Shown in pieces: positions 1-6,402 of a stretch of DNA of 9,968 bases (positions are counted from its first letter, which is position 1; each line of letters begins with the position of its first letter). Location: the NCBI GenBank assembly GCA_008501835.1, contig QQUB01000944.1:1-9968 (forward strand). The letters run 5' to 3'. The position numbers and the translations under genes were made by a program. The notes under the pieces were generated by a model. The model saw nothing but the letters and a program-made list of their open reading frames with translations, made no database searches and was not told where the DNA came from. The stretch comes from Bacteroidota bacterium. GTDB lineage: Bacteria > Bacteroidota > Bacteroidia > Chitinophagales > Saprospiraceae.

Positions 1-833
1 TCATTTACTGCTGGATTTGGCTTCCTTTTGCGGGATTTAGTCAAAGCAACTCCGATGTACCTGCCCTGCCCAATTCATTTTACATCGGCCTGGAATCAGG
101 CATGACAACTTCTGCCTTACGGGACTGGGCCACTTCTCCATTGTTTTACCGTGGAAAATCACCCTGGTTTTCCGTTTCTTTCATCAAGACAAAACCCACC
201 AAACGATCTAACCTGGATTTTGCTTATTCTTTTGGAAACTTTTTCACCAATACAGAGGGGCAAGTTTATGCAAGTCAGGTAAAATGGTTCCAGGTAAATT
301 ACTCCAGATTATATGCTATAAAAAGGTTAGGCGGGAATGGTTGGAGCTTTGAACTCGGAGGTGAGCTGAGTGTTTTTGGAGATTTCCGGAGTAATTCCAG
401 CCTGATGAATAACTCTTTTGGTAATGAATATTTTGCCACTCTCTCGCCAAGCATGGCTATTTCTAAGGATATTTCAAGGAAAGTTCCCCAAGAAGGCAAA
501 ATCCTTTTTATCAAATACAAACTCCATCCAAGAAAACAACAAATTGGGGCATATCTGACCCCTGGTCTCCTTAATGCAGTTTACCGGAATGATTTTAGTT
601 ATATTAATCAATCCTCCGTAATCAATGATCCCAATTACTTTGCTAATTATCAATTAACAATCCCTTCGGGGTTGCGCTTACGTTCCGGAATCGACTATAC
701 TTTTTTCCTGAATAATAGAAATGGTTTTCAGATTGGGTATGAGTGGAATTTCTACAAAAGCAGCTTTACTGCCAAAAGTTTTGAAATGGCCAGCCACCTA
801 ATTAAGGGCACTATTTTATTCAATGTTAAATAA
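1..833 (+). CDS. Probable outer-membrane/envelope protein, 5' end cut by window edge
   Basis: The reading frame is open from position 3 to the TAA at 831-833, so the gene begins before the window. The ATG at 102 is internal: the 33 codons before it read as the tail of a signal peptide (hydrophobic IYCWIWLPFAG, then FSQSNSD) followed by mature sequence. About 276 residues are visible. The mature part is rich in aromatic residues and alternating polar/hydrophobic stretches, with several short segments that could be amphipathic beta strands, for example FSVSFIKT, GFQIGYEWNF and the final LIKGTILFNVK. This suggests a beta-barrel or another secreted envelope protein, but I recognise no family. The S41 peptidase lipoprotein gene begins 6 nt after the stop, so the two are probably co-transcribed. 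Being a gene is well supported; the barrel assignment is inference. Confidence 0.7.
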   Translation, partial: IYCWIWLPFAGFSQSNSDVPALPNSFYIGLESGMTTSALRDWATSPLFYRGKSPWFSVSFIKTKPTKRSNLDFAYSFGNFFTNTEGQVYASQVKWFQVNYSRLYAIKRLGGNGWSFELGGELSVFGDFRSNSSLMNNSFGNEYFATLSPSMAISKDISRKVPQEGKILFIKYKLHPRKQQIGAYLTPGLLNAVYRNDFSYINQSSVINDPNYFANYQLTIPSGLRLRSGIDYTFFLNNRNGFQIGYEWNFYKSSFTAKSFEMASHLIKGTILFNVK

Positions 834-839
834 AAAATC

Positions 840-1841
840 ATGCGAAGATTTTTTTTCATATTGTTTTTACTGTCTTTTTTACCATCCTGCGAAAAACTGG
901 TACTCAAAGAGGATTACTCGTCAACAGACCCTTACGTAAATTTTGCATACCTATGGCATGCCTGTGATGAACAATACGCTTATTTTGACCTTAAAGGCAT
1001 CAACTGGGACAATACCAGACATTTTTATGGAGACCAGATTTCTCCGGGTATTTCTGACGATTCTTTGTTTAACGTCCTGGGCAATATGCTTAAAGAATTA
1101 AAGGACGATCACACCAACCTTATTTCCAATTTTAATGTGTCTTTTTTTGGAACGGTCTATCAGGGTCCTGACAATTTTGATTGGCGAATAATCGAGGATA
1201 ATTACCTCTCTCAGGATTATTATCATTCCGGTCCCTTCTTACATGATTTCATAGAAAACGAAGAGGTGGGATATATCAGACTTAAAAACTTTACCAGCAC
1301 CATTAACAATACAAATCTCGATTTCATTCTCAACAGGTACAAGGACACTAAAGGGCTGATCCTGGATCTTAGGGAGAATGGGGGCGGTGCCATTTCCGGA
1401 GTTTTTAAGATACTCAGCCGTTTTGTGAATAAAGAAACGCTTGTTTATTATTCCAGAATCAAGAATGGTCCGGGGCATAATGATTTCTCTGAACCAGAGG
1501 CAGCATATCTTTCGCCTTACACAGGCACAAAATACCTTAAAAAGGTATTTATTTTGACTGACAGAGGCACCTACAGTGCTGGATCTTTTACTGCTTTGGC
1601 TGCTAAAGAAATTCCTAATATAACTTTAGTTGGCGATACCACTGGTGGTGGACTGGGCCTCCCAAATGGCGGACAATTACCCAATGGGTGGACTTACCGG
1701 TTTTCTGTATCCCAAACACTTACCACAGACCTTGATCCTTCTTTTGAAAATGGTGTCCCTCCGGACGTCATTCAATTGTTTGACTGGGATGACCGCACCA
1801 AAGACGAAGTTATCGAAAAGGTATTAAGGGATTTATTGTAG
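840..1841 (+). CDS. S41-family peptidase lipoprotein (tricorn-like type)
   Basis: The 333-residue product starts with a lipoprotein signal peptide: MRRFFFILFLLSFLPSC, with LPSC as lipobox and Cys17 as the probable lipidated residue, so it should be membrane-anchored and face the periplasm or surface. The core matches S41 serine peptidases: LKDDHTN (His91), LDLRENGGG (about 176-183), GTYSAGSF with likely nucleophile Ser246, VGDTTGGG (264-271), and ENGVPPDV (303-310) containing Glu303. The Lys that follows the Ser in CtpA/Prc-type enzymes is not evident; the VGDTTGGG position resembles the tricorn-like branch, which uses Ser/His/Glu. That catalytic set is inferred from motif position. No PDZ domain is apparent between residues 95 and 140. 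The ATG lies 6 nt after the upstream stop, and the signal peptide fixes this start. The natural substrate is unknown. Confidence 0.88.
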   Translation: MRRFFFILFLLSFLPSCEKLVLKEDYSSTDPYVNFAYLWHACDEQYAYFDLKGINWDNTRHFYGDQISPGISDDSLFNVLGNMLKELKDDHTNLISNFNVSFFGTVYQGPDNFDWRIIEDNYLSQDYYHSGPFLHDFIENEEVGYIRLKNFTSTINNTNLDFILNRYKDTKGLILDLRENGGGAISGVFKILSRFVNKETLVYYSRIKNGPGHNDFSEPEAAYLSPYTGTKYLKKVFILTDRGTYSAGSFTALAAKEIPNITLVGDTTGGGLGLPNGGQLPNGWTYRFSVSQTLTTDLDPSFENGVPPDVIQLFDWDDRTKDEVIEKVLRDLL

Positions 1842-1900
1842 GGAGATATGGCCTTACGGTTGGGACACATTTTTTTTCATCTCAAAAGCGTAGCGTTTTG

Positions 1901-1994
1901 GTTACTAGATCCCATGCTAAGGTGCCGTCGGTCATCTAATCCAGGTATCTCCCGGCAACTAGATCTACTATTTATGGTGCTGTAGGTACCAAAT
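1901..1994. repeat. Two divergent copies of a ~40-nt intergenic repeat unit
   Basis: Copy A (about 1901-1940) and copy B (about 1954-1994) each contain ACTAGATC (1904-1911 and 1958-1965), a 9-10 nt spacer, and an imperfect palindrome, GGTGCCGTCGGT (1921-1932) or GGTGCTGTAGGT (1976-1987). The two copies are offset by 54-55 nt. Copy B's palindrome continues to GGTACC and can form a short hairpin with one G-T pair. Directly upstream, 1883-1900 (CAAAAGCGTAGCGTTTTG) is another imperfect dyad. I see no coding potential. The unit resembles short dispersed repeats I remember from Bacteroidota intergenic regions, but that is from memory and unchecked. Confidence 0.55.
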
Positions 1995-2032
1995 TCTTTT
2001 CCGTTAATAATTTAGCCCTTCAAAGGATAAAG

Positions 2033-2465
2033 ATTGCGTACCTCTGGCACGCTCTGGTTTTCGGCATGCCTGGCCGTTACCGGGATTGGCCCCCGAATGG
2101 GGCCAGAGGAATTAATAACAGGTTTACTCTCCTGACCCCAGAGAGGCAGCCGCGGTTTATGAAAATACAGTGATGTTCTAAATCACTATTTAATTTCGAA
2201 TTTGGATTGATCCCTAATTCATTTTTGGATATTCGGTGTTGGATACCTTGCCTGTTGTCCAACGGAAGCCAGGTTCGGTATTCTGGCAAATAAAACCGGA
2301 CAGAATTTCGAATATCCAATACAGAACACCCAATTTCGAAGTTTTTTCATGTGTTTTCAGAAACGCTTAAGTTCCAGCACTTTCATGCATTATCCCGGGC
2401 CCCAGAGGGGCCTAATCCCGGTAACAGCCAAGGCTGAGACCGGATGCGTGCCAGAGGTACGCAAT
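2033..2465. repeat. 433-nt composite inverted repeat of REP-like palindromes
   Basis: The outer 20 nt, ATTGCGTACCTCTGGCACGC at 2033-2052, are exactly reverse-complementary to 2446-2465. Further inward, GTTACCGGGATT (2076-2087) matches the reverse complement of 2414-2425. Each arm then carries its own GC-rich hairpin: GGCCCC/GGGGCC at 2088-2093 and 2099-2104 on the left (5-nt loop), and 2398-2403 and 2407-2412 on the right (loop AGA). The arms are therefore about 70 nt and imperfect. The terminal 20-mers are themselves imperfect palindromes, GCGTaCC-TCT-GGcACGC, with one A-C mismatch. No transposase gene and no clear target-site duplication are visible. It could be a REP/BIME-type cluster or a MITE-like non-autonomous element; the sequence alone does not decide. 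Confidence 0.75.
2192..2340. repeat. Inner AT-rich repeats of the composite element
   Basis: Between the arms of the larger inverted repeat, the 9-mer AATTTCGAA occurs three times (2192-2200, 2304-2312, 2332-2340). TTGGATATTCG (2225-2235) is the exact reverse complement of 2309-2319. The interior is thus a second, nested inverted-repeat layer with different base composition (AT-rich) from the GC-rich arms. A short minus-strand reading frame crosses this region but looks like a by-product of the repeat. Confidence 0.5.
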
Positions 2466-2497
2466 AACTCTACAGATCAGAAAAAACAACTGGACAC

Positions 2498-2527
2498 TTG
2501 TGCATCTATTATACCATTATACTTTTA
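2498..2527 (+). promoter_or_regulatory. Possible Bacteroidota-type promoter for the ABC exporter
   Basis: TTG at 2498-2500 is followed after 19 nt by TACTTTTA at 2520-2527, which matches seven of the eight positions of the Bacteroidota -7 consensus TAnnTTTG; the TTG -33 element and the spacing also fit. Transcription would start near 2534 and leave a leader of about 100 nt before the ATG at 2635. It lies just outside the right arm of the repeat element. This is a pattern match in AT-rich DNA, so chance occurrence is possible. Confidence 0.4.
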
Positions 2528-2585
2528 GAACTATTTCCTTATAAATTGGTTTATATTGGTTGTTCTCCCCATTTCAGAAGTTTCG

Positions 2586-2609
2586 ATCCCTGATTCTCAA
2601 AACAGGGAT
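2586..2609 (+). promoter_or_regulatory. Leader hairpin before the ABC exporter
   Basis: ATCCCTG (2586-2592) and CAGGGAT (2603-2609) form a perfect 7-bp stem with a 10-nt loop, ending 25 nt before the ATG at 2635. It would fall in the 5' leader if the proposed promoter is right. There is no T-run after it, so it is not an intrinsic terminator. A role in translation or mRNA stability is possible but unproven. Confidence 0.3.
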
Positions 2610-2634
2610 AACCAACACCCATAATTGATATTAA

Positions 2635-4371
2635 ATGAGCAAATCCAGAATAAGTATAGCCAAGGTATTTAAACAAATCGTCTGGCCTCACAGGTATTTC
2701 ATTTTTTTAGGATTATTATTGATTGTCATCAGCCGGGCTGCAAGTCTGGTAACCCCCTGGGCAAGTAAATATCTGATTGATGATGTAATCGCGAACGGTG
2801 ATATTCCTATGCTGAAAAGACTGATCACTTATATTGTCATAGCGATAATTGTCCAGGCAGTTACCTCTTTTTCTCTTACAAGGTTATTAAGTGTCGAAGC
2901 ACAGAACCTGATTTCCAAATTAAGGGTTCAGGTTCAAGAAAAAGTATTGTCCTTACCAATCAACTTTTTTGACAATAACAAATCTGGAGCTTTGGTGGCC
3001 AGGATAATGAGTGATGTAAATGGAGTCCGAAACCTGATTGGAACGGGCTTAGTACAAATGGTCGGTGGAATTTTGACGGCCATAGCATCATTTTTCCTGC
3101 TTTTGCAAATCAGTCCAAGAATGACACTTTACGTCCTGCTTCCGATCGGAATTTTTGGGTTTATTTCGCTGAAGGCCTTCAGCAAAATCCGCCCTATTTT
3201 CAGAACAAGAAGGGTAATCAATTCTGAAGTAACGGGAAGGCTCACGGAGACCCTGAACGGTATTCGGGTGATCAAAGGCTTTAATGCGGAACAACAGGAA
3301 TCATCGACATTTGAAAAGGGGGTAGAAAAATTGTTTCTTAACGTAAAAAAGAGTCTGACCACAACAGCCCTTGTTTCGAGTGCCTCTACCCTGTTGTTAG
3401 GGTTTGCTTCTGCCGGCATTATGGCCATTGGAGGATATCTCATCATTGAAAATAGTCTGACCATCGGAGAATTCCTTTCCTTCACTCTGTATCTGGGATT
3501 TATGATTACTCCGATCATGCAAATGAGTAATATCGGCAGCCAGTTCACCGAAGCTTTTGCAGGCCTGGACCGTACGGAAGAATTGATGAATACTCCGTCT
3601 GAGTCCGACAATCCGGAAAGAACTGAAAGGATCGAAAAAATCCACGGAGATATTCGTTTCAAAAATGTAACCTTCGCCTATGAAGAAGGCAAAGATGTAC
3701 TACATGGCATCAGCTTCAAAGCCCCTGCCGGAAGTGTAACAGCTCTTGTAGGAACTTCCGGATCAGGAAAATCAACCATTGCAGGATTGGTAGCTTCTTT
3801 TATAGCCCCTCAAGGCGGGCAAATTACTGTTGATAAATACGATCTCTCCAAAACTATTCTTTCTGATTACCGAAAACACCTGGGAGTAGTTTTACAAGAC
3901 GATTTCCTTTTTGAAGGAACGATCAGGGAAAATATCCTCTTCCCGCGTCCGGATGCTTCTGAAGAAGAATTATTGCATGCAGTCAAAACTGCCCATATTC
4001 AGGAATTTACAGATAGGTTTGAAGATGGCCTGGAAACCGTGATCGGTGAACGGGGAATCAAATTATCGGGTGGTCAGCGGCAAAGAATTGCTATTGCCAG
4101 AGCGGTTCTCGCCGATCCAAAAATTCTGATTCTGGATGAAGCTACCTCTAATCTGGACACCGAAAGTGAAGCATTTATACAGGCCAGTCTGTCGGAATTG
4201 ATGAAAGGCCGTACGACTTTTGTAATTGCTCACAGGCTGAGTACCATCCGCAAAGCTGATCAAATTCTAGTCATTGAAGAAGGAAGAATTGAGGAACAGG
4301 GAACGCACGATGAATTGATCGCGCTTCGGGGCAGGTATTATGAGTTGTTTACTTACCAGGCGAGGATTTAA
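2635..4371 (+). CDS. MsbA-like ABC exporter (fused membrane and ATPase domains)
   Basis: The complete 578-residue half-transporter has the usual length of type IV ABC exporters and should act as an inner-membrane homodimer. The transmembrane domain covers about residues 15-315 with six likely helices (about 22-40, 62-84, 135-160, 163-181, 245-271, 278-297). The ATPase domain follows with every hallmark: A-loop Tyr349, Walker A GTSGSGKST (373-381), Q-loop Gln421, signature LSGGQ (477-481), Walker B ILILDE with catalytic Glu502, D-loop SNLD (505-508) and switch His533. It should therefore be a competent ATPase. Lipid or glycolipid flipping is the usual role of the MsbA-like group, and nearby glycosyltransferases are compatible, but the substrate cannot be read from sequence; a multidrug exporter is the alternative. 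The ATG at 2635 fits the start of the membrane domain. No Shine-Dalgarno is evident. Confidence 0.93.
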   Translation: MSKSRISIAKVFKQIVWPHRYFIFLGLLLIVISRAASLVTPWASKYLIDDVIANGDIPMLKRLITYIVIAIIVQAVTSFSLTRLLSVEAQNLISKLRVQVQEKVLSLPINFFDNNKSGALVARIMSDVNGVRNLIGTGLVQMVGGILTAIASFFLLLQISPRMTLYVLLPIGIFGFISLKAFSKIRPIFRTRRVINSEVTGRLTETLNGIRVIKGFNAEQQESSTFEKGVEKLFLNVKKSLTTTALVSSASTLLLGFASAGIMAIGGYLIIENSLTIGEFLSFTLYLGFMITPIMQMSNIGSQFTEAFAGLDRTEELMNTPSESDNPERTERIEKIHGDIRFKNVTFAYEEGKDVLHGISFKAPAGSVTALVGTSGSGKSTIAGLVASFIAPQGGQITVDKYDLSKTILSDYRKHLGVVLQDDFLFEGTIRENILFPRPDASEEELLHAVKTAHIQEFTDRFEDGLETVIGERGIKLSGGQRQRIAIARAVLADPKILILDEATSNLDTESEAFIQASLSELMKGRTTFVIAHRLSTIRKADQILVIEEGRIEEQGTHDELIALRGRYYELFTYQARI

Positions 4372-4381
4372 GGAGTGCATA

Positions 4382-4398
4382 GTGATGAGTGATGAGTG
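4382..4398. repeat. Short heptanucleotide tandem repeat (GTGATGA)
   Basis: GTGATGA occurs twice in tandem (4382-4388, 4389-4395) followed by GTG. It begins 10 nt after the ABC exporter stop in the short convergent intergenic region. It is brief, but a second, unrelated heptamer array lies at 8760-8794, which makes the period of seven notable. Confidence 0.4.
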
Positions 4399-4410
4399 TA
4401 GAATTAATAT

Positions 4411-4431
4411 TTAGTACAATGTACTAATTTT
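4411..4431. terminator. Weak hairpin between convergent genes, possible terminator
   Basis: TTAGTAC (4411-4417) and GTACTAA (4421-4427) make a perfect 7-bp stem with loop AAT, followed on the plus strand by TTTT (4428-4431). It sits between the ends of the plus-strand ABC exporter (4371) and the minus-strand glycosyltransferase (4430). The stem has only two G-C pairs and the T-run is short, so it would be a weak terminator at best. Confidence 0.35.
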
Positions 4432-5530
4432 AGACAATCTCCTTTCTCAAACTTTCATATAACTCAAAAGTATTCCGGATCGTATCCTCAATGTTCCATT
4501 TTGTCTGGATTTGTTTTCGGGCGTTTTCAGCATACAATTTTCGTTTATCCGGATTGTGATAAACTTCCAGGATGGCCTCAGCGATGGCTTTTGGGTCTTT
4601 TGATGGAAATACTAATCCGCATTCTCCATCCACCACCAGGCCTCTATTCCCTGGGATATCAGTAATCAGAGGACAAATACCCAAACTCATTGCTTCGATG
4701 ACTGCTTTAGTAGTTGCTTCACCGTACAGGGAGGATAAAACAAAGGCATCACTGGCTTTAACAATATTGAGCACATCTTTGCGAAAACCAGGGAAATGCA
4801 CCTTTTCTTTATTAGGGCTGGAATTTAATATTTTTCTGTTTTCAGGAGTATCCAGATTCCTTCCAACCAACACATAATGAATGGGCAGATCTGTTGGAAT
4901 ATAATTGGTGGATTTTAACAAATAAGGAATTCCCTTCATCGGGCGGGCATTACAAACATTTGTGACCACAAATGCATTTTTCGGAAGCCCTAAATCCTCT
5001 ATATTGGCTGGCTGAACACCATCATACCATTCGAGATTATGCCCTTTATGGATAGTTACCGGTTTGTCTTTTCCAAAAATTCTGTTGCGTTTAATGAGAT
5101 CCCTGGTTGCATCTGAAATACAGAAAACCTTATCTACCCGGGGGCTCAGATATTTAAAGTAAGCAGAGGGATCGTACCAATGGATATTTCCTGTGTATCC
5201 GCGATACAAAACCACTTTTACCTTTACTCCTTTAGCTGCCTGCAATCCCGAAACGATAGCTTTCCCGTTAAACAGATGCATGACGTGATGTCCCCCCGTC
5301 TTGAGTTCATTCCGAATAAACCCTATCTCTCCGCGATCAAACTTTTTTTCAGGATGAAAATCAATGACTTTAATACCTGCAGCCTTGAACTTTGGCACGT
5401 AATCTGCCTGTCCATAGGTCATGATAGTTACCTTAACACCTTGTTTTGCAAGGCCAATAAACAACTCTGCCTCCGGTCTCACGGAGCCAGTATCCCTGTA
5501 ATCGCTGATCACTAAAACGCTTAAACTCAA
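4430..5530 (-). CDS. GT4-type glycosyltransferase (GT-B fold), TTG start
   Basis: The 366-residue product has the two-domain GT-B layout. The N-terminal domain begins with strand LSVLVISD and a short loop, DTGSVRP, where the acceptor usually binds. The C-terminal domain contains LVGRN (221-225), FPGFRKDV (246-253), and the nucleotide-sugar region SSLYGEATTKAVIEAMSLG (266-284) with a canonical E-x7-E pair, Glu271 and Glu279, then DIPGNRGLV and GECGLVFP. It should be a cytoplasmic retaining transferase using a nucleotide sugar; donor and acceptor are unknown. The best start is TTG at 5528-5530: an in-frame TAA lies five codons upstream, there is no ATG between, and later starts (GTG at codon 7) would cut into the first beta strand. 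The adjacent plus-strand gene is YkuK-like and diverges from it. Confidence 0.9.
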   Translation of the reverse strand: MSLSVLVISDYRDTGSVRPEAELFIGLAKQGVKVTIMTYGQADYVPKFKAAGIKVIDFHPEKKFDRGEIGFIRNELKTGGHHVMHLFNGKAIVSGLQAAKGVKVKVVLYRGYTGNIHWYDPSAYFKYLSPRVDKVFCISDATRDLIKRNRIFGKDKPVTIHKGHNLEWYDGVQPANIEDLGLPKNAFVVTNVCNARPMKGIPYLLKSTNYIPTDLPIHYVLVGRNLDTPENRKILNSSPNKEKVHFPGFRKDVLNIVKASDAFVLSSLYGEATTKAVIEAMSLGICPLITDIPGNRGLVVDGECGLVFPSKDPKAIAEAILEVYHNPDKRKLYAENARKQIQTKWNIEDTIRNTFELYESLRKEIV

Positions 5531-5690
5531 ACCGATTTGATTTTAATTAATTTACTCCTGCAAAAAAACAATAAATAAATGGAAAAGAAAGCCAGAATCA
5601 GGGAACTTTTAAGGTGGCTTTGCAGTTCTAATGTCCGTGTGCAGTTAATTTTATGTTATTTAATTATTAAAACCTGGCTGATCACAAAGA

Positions 5691-5715
5691 CTATTTTTGC
5701 GTTTAGCGAAAATAG
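5691..5715. promoter_or_regulatory. 25-nt dyad overlapping a -7 box upstream of ykuK-like gene
   Basis: CTATTTTTGC (5691-5700) and GCGAAAATAG (5706-5715) pair over 10 bp with one T-G pair and a 5-nt gap. The left half contains TATTTTTG (5692-5699), a perfect match to the Bacteroidota -7 box TAnnTTTG, pointing toward the ykuK-like gene that begins at 5760. No TTG is present at the usual -33 distance, so the promoter is only partly supported. A dyad over a -7 box is a typical place for a repressor, but a hairpin in the opposite-strand leader is equally possible. Confidence 0.35.
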
Positions 5716-5759
5716 CCATACATTTATTCGCATTGTGGAACCAAAATTTTTAACCAGTC

Positions 5760-6230
5760 ATGAAATGGAGAAGACTCAATGGACAACGACTTGAACAACC
5801 CATCCTGGAAGTTGTTGAAGCCACTCTTAAAAAGGAGATCGCACTCGGTCACAAAATGAAAGTTTGTATCGGGACTGACTCTCAGGTGAGGGGTAAGGTG
5901 ATTGAATTCGCTACCGTGATCGTTTTTTTGAGGGAGAAGAAAGGTGGTTTTATGTACATCAGTAACGAAAGCCTTGTCCAGAAAATGAGTATCCGGGAAA
6001 GGATGATTGCCGAGGTGGCTCGCTCAATCGAAGTTGCCTACGCACTGTGTGACCTGCTCGACAAATTCAATGTCGAGCTGGAGGTCCACGCTGACATCAA
6101 TACCGATCCTCACTTCCAGTCAAATGTTGCGCTCAAAGAGGCCATGGGATACATCCTTGGAATGGGTTTTGTATTCAAGGCCAAGCCTGATGCCTTTGCC
6201 AGCACCTCATGTGCTGACAAAGTAGTCTAG
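5760..6230 (+). CDS. YkuK/DUF458 family RNase H-like protein
   Basis: The 156-residue product matches the YkuK (DUF458) family, small proteins with a predicted RNase H-like fold and unknown cellular role. Key segments are CIGTDSQV (36-43), the EFATVIVFLR strand (49-58), MIAEVARSIEVA (82-93), HADINTDP (110-117), and GMGFVFKAKPDAFAST (134-149). Acidic residues suited to metal binding are Asp40, Glu85, Asp112 and Asp145; their catalytic role is inferred from the fold and not known for this protein. The ATG at 5760 gives an MKWR start, and the length is normal for the family. No Shine-Dalgarno is visible; an AT-rich stretch precedes the start. It stands alone between two minus-strand glycosyltransferases, so function by context is weak. 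Confidence 0.88.
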   Translation: MKWRRLNGQRLEQPILEVVEATLKKEIALGHKMKVCIGTDSQVRGKVIEFATVIVFLREKKGGFMYISNESLVQKMSIRERMIAEVARSIEVAYALCDLLDKFNVELEVHADINTDPHFQSNVALKEAMGYILGMGFVFKAKPDAFASTSCADKVV

Positions 6231-6242
6231 GGGGTGTAGTAA

Positions 6243-6395
6243 TTCCAAACCGGAGTTTCAATTAGGAACACAGTGACTGTACGATCACTGTGCAGAGGAA
6301 GAGACTCCTCTCAAATAAAATAACAGCGCTGAAACTTTTTGATAGTTTCGTTAGTTAACAAAGCCATTTGTGGTGAAAACCGCAAGTGGCTTTTG
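6243..6395 (+). ncRNA. Candidate structured RNA: five consecutive hairpins
   Basis: Five stems follow one another: 6243-6268 (TTCC/GGAA plus AAAC/GTTT, loop CGGA, 6-nt bulge); 6269-6292 (CACAGTGA/TCACTGTG, perfect 8 bp); 6294-6311 (AGAGGA/TCCTCT); 6331-6349 (GAAACT/AGTTTC); and 6360-6393 (15-bp terminator). The first two abut exactly and the third is 1 nt away; a 19-nt single-stranded A-rich stretch (6312-6330) separates the third and fourth. There is no open frame of note. It begins 12 nt after the ykuK-like stop and may be an independent small RNA or that gene's 3' UTR. A possible promoter, TTG (6169-6171)-N19-TGCCTTTG (6191-6198), lies in the end of that gene but overlaps conserved codons. 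I recognise no known RNA family. Confidence 0.45.
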
Positions 6396-6402
6396 TGTTT
6401 TA
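6360..6402 (+). terminator. Strong intrinsic terminator with GAAA tetraloop
   Basis: A 15-bp stem runs from 6360-6374 to 6379-6393: AAAGCCA pairs with TGGCTTT and TTTGTGGT with ACCGCAAG (two G-T pairs), closed by a GAAA tetraloop at 6375-6378. A T-rich tract (TGTGTTTTATTT) follows. This is the most convincing terminator in the window and would end transcription from the ykuK-like gene or the candidate small RNA. Its tail overlaps the last codons of the convergent glycosyltransferase (stop at 6400-6402). On the minus strand the stem lacks a good T-run, so it works mainly in the plus direction. Confidence 0.8.

Noticed and set aside
102..104. ATG as start of the first gene
   Set aside because: The frame is open to the window edge and the upstream codons read as a signal-peptide tail, so this Met is internal.
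1870..1877. Run of eight T after the S41 peptidase gene as an intrinsic terminator
   Set aside because: No stable stem can be drawn in the 30 nt before it; the T-run alone is not enough.
2077..2319. 80-codon minus-strand reading frame inside the intergenic repeat
   Set aside because: It is made almost wholly of the inverted-repeat DNA, shows no recognisable domain, and begins and ends within repeat blocks; most likely a chance frame.
1842..2634. CRISPR array in the repeat-rich gap
   Set aside because: The repeats are few, diverged, partly inverted and irregularly spaced, and no cas genes are present.
3129..3662. 177-codon antisense frame within the ABC exporter
   Set aside because: The sense strand encodes a fully recognisable exporter with all motifs; the antisense frame has no family resemblance.
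5588..5621. AAAGCCA/TGGCTTT inverted repeat in the divergent gap
   Set aside because: Only 7 bp with a 20-nt loop and no T-run or promoter relation; expected by chance. It resembles the outer stem of the 6360 terminator only over these 7 bases.
5579..5794. 71-codon plus-strand reading frame starting in the divergent gap
   Set aside because: It overlaps the start of the well-supported ykuK-like gene in another frame, has no domain, and crosses the promoter/dyad region.
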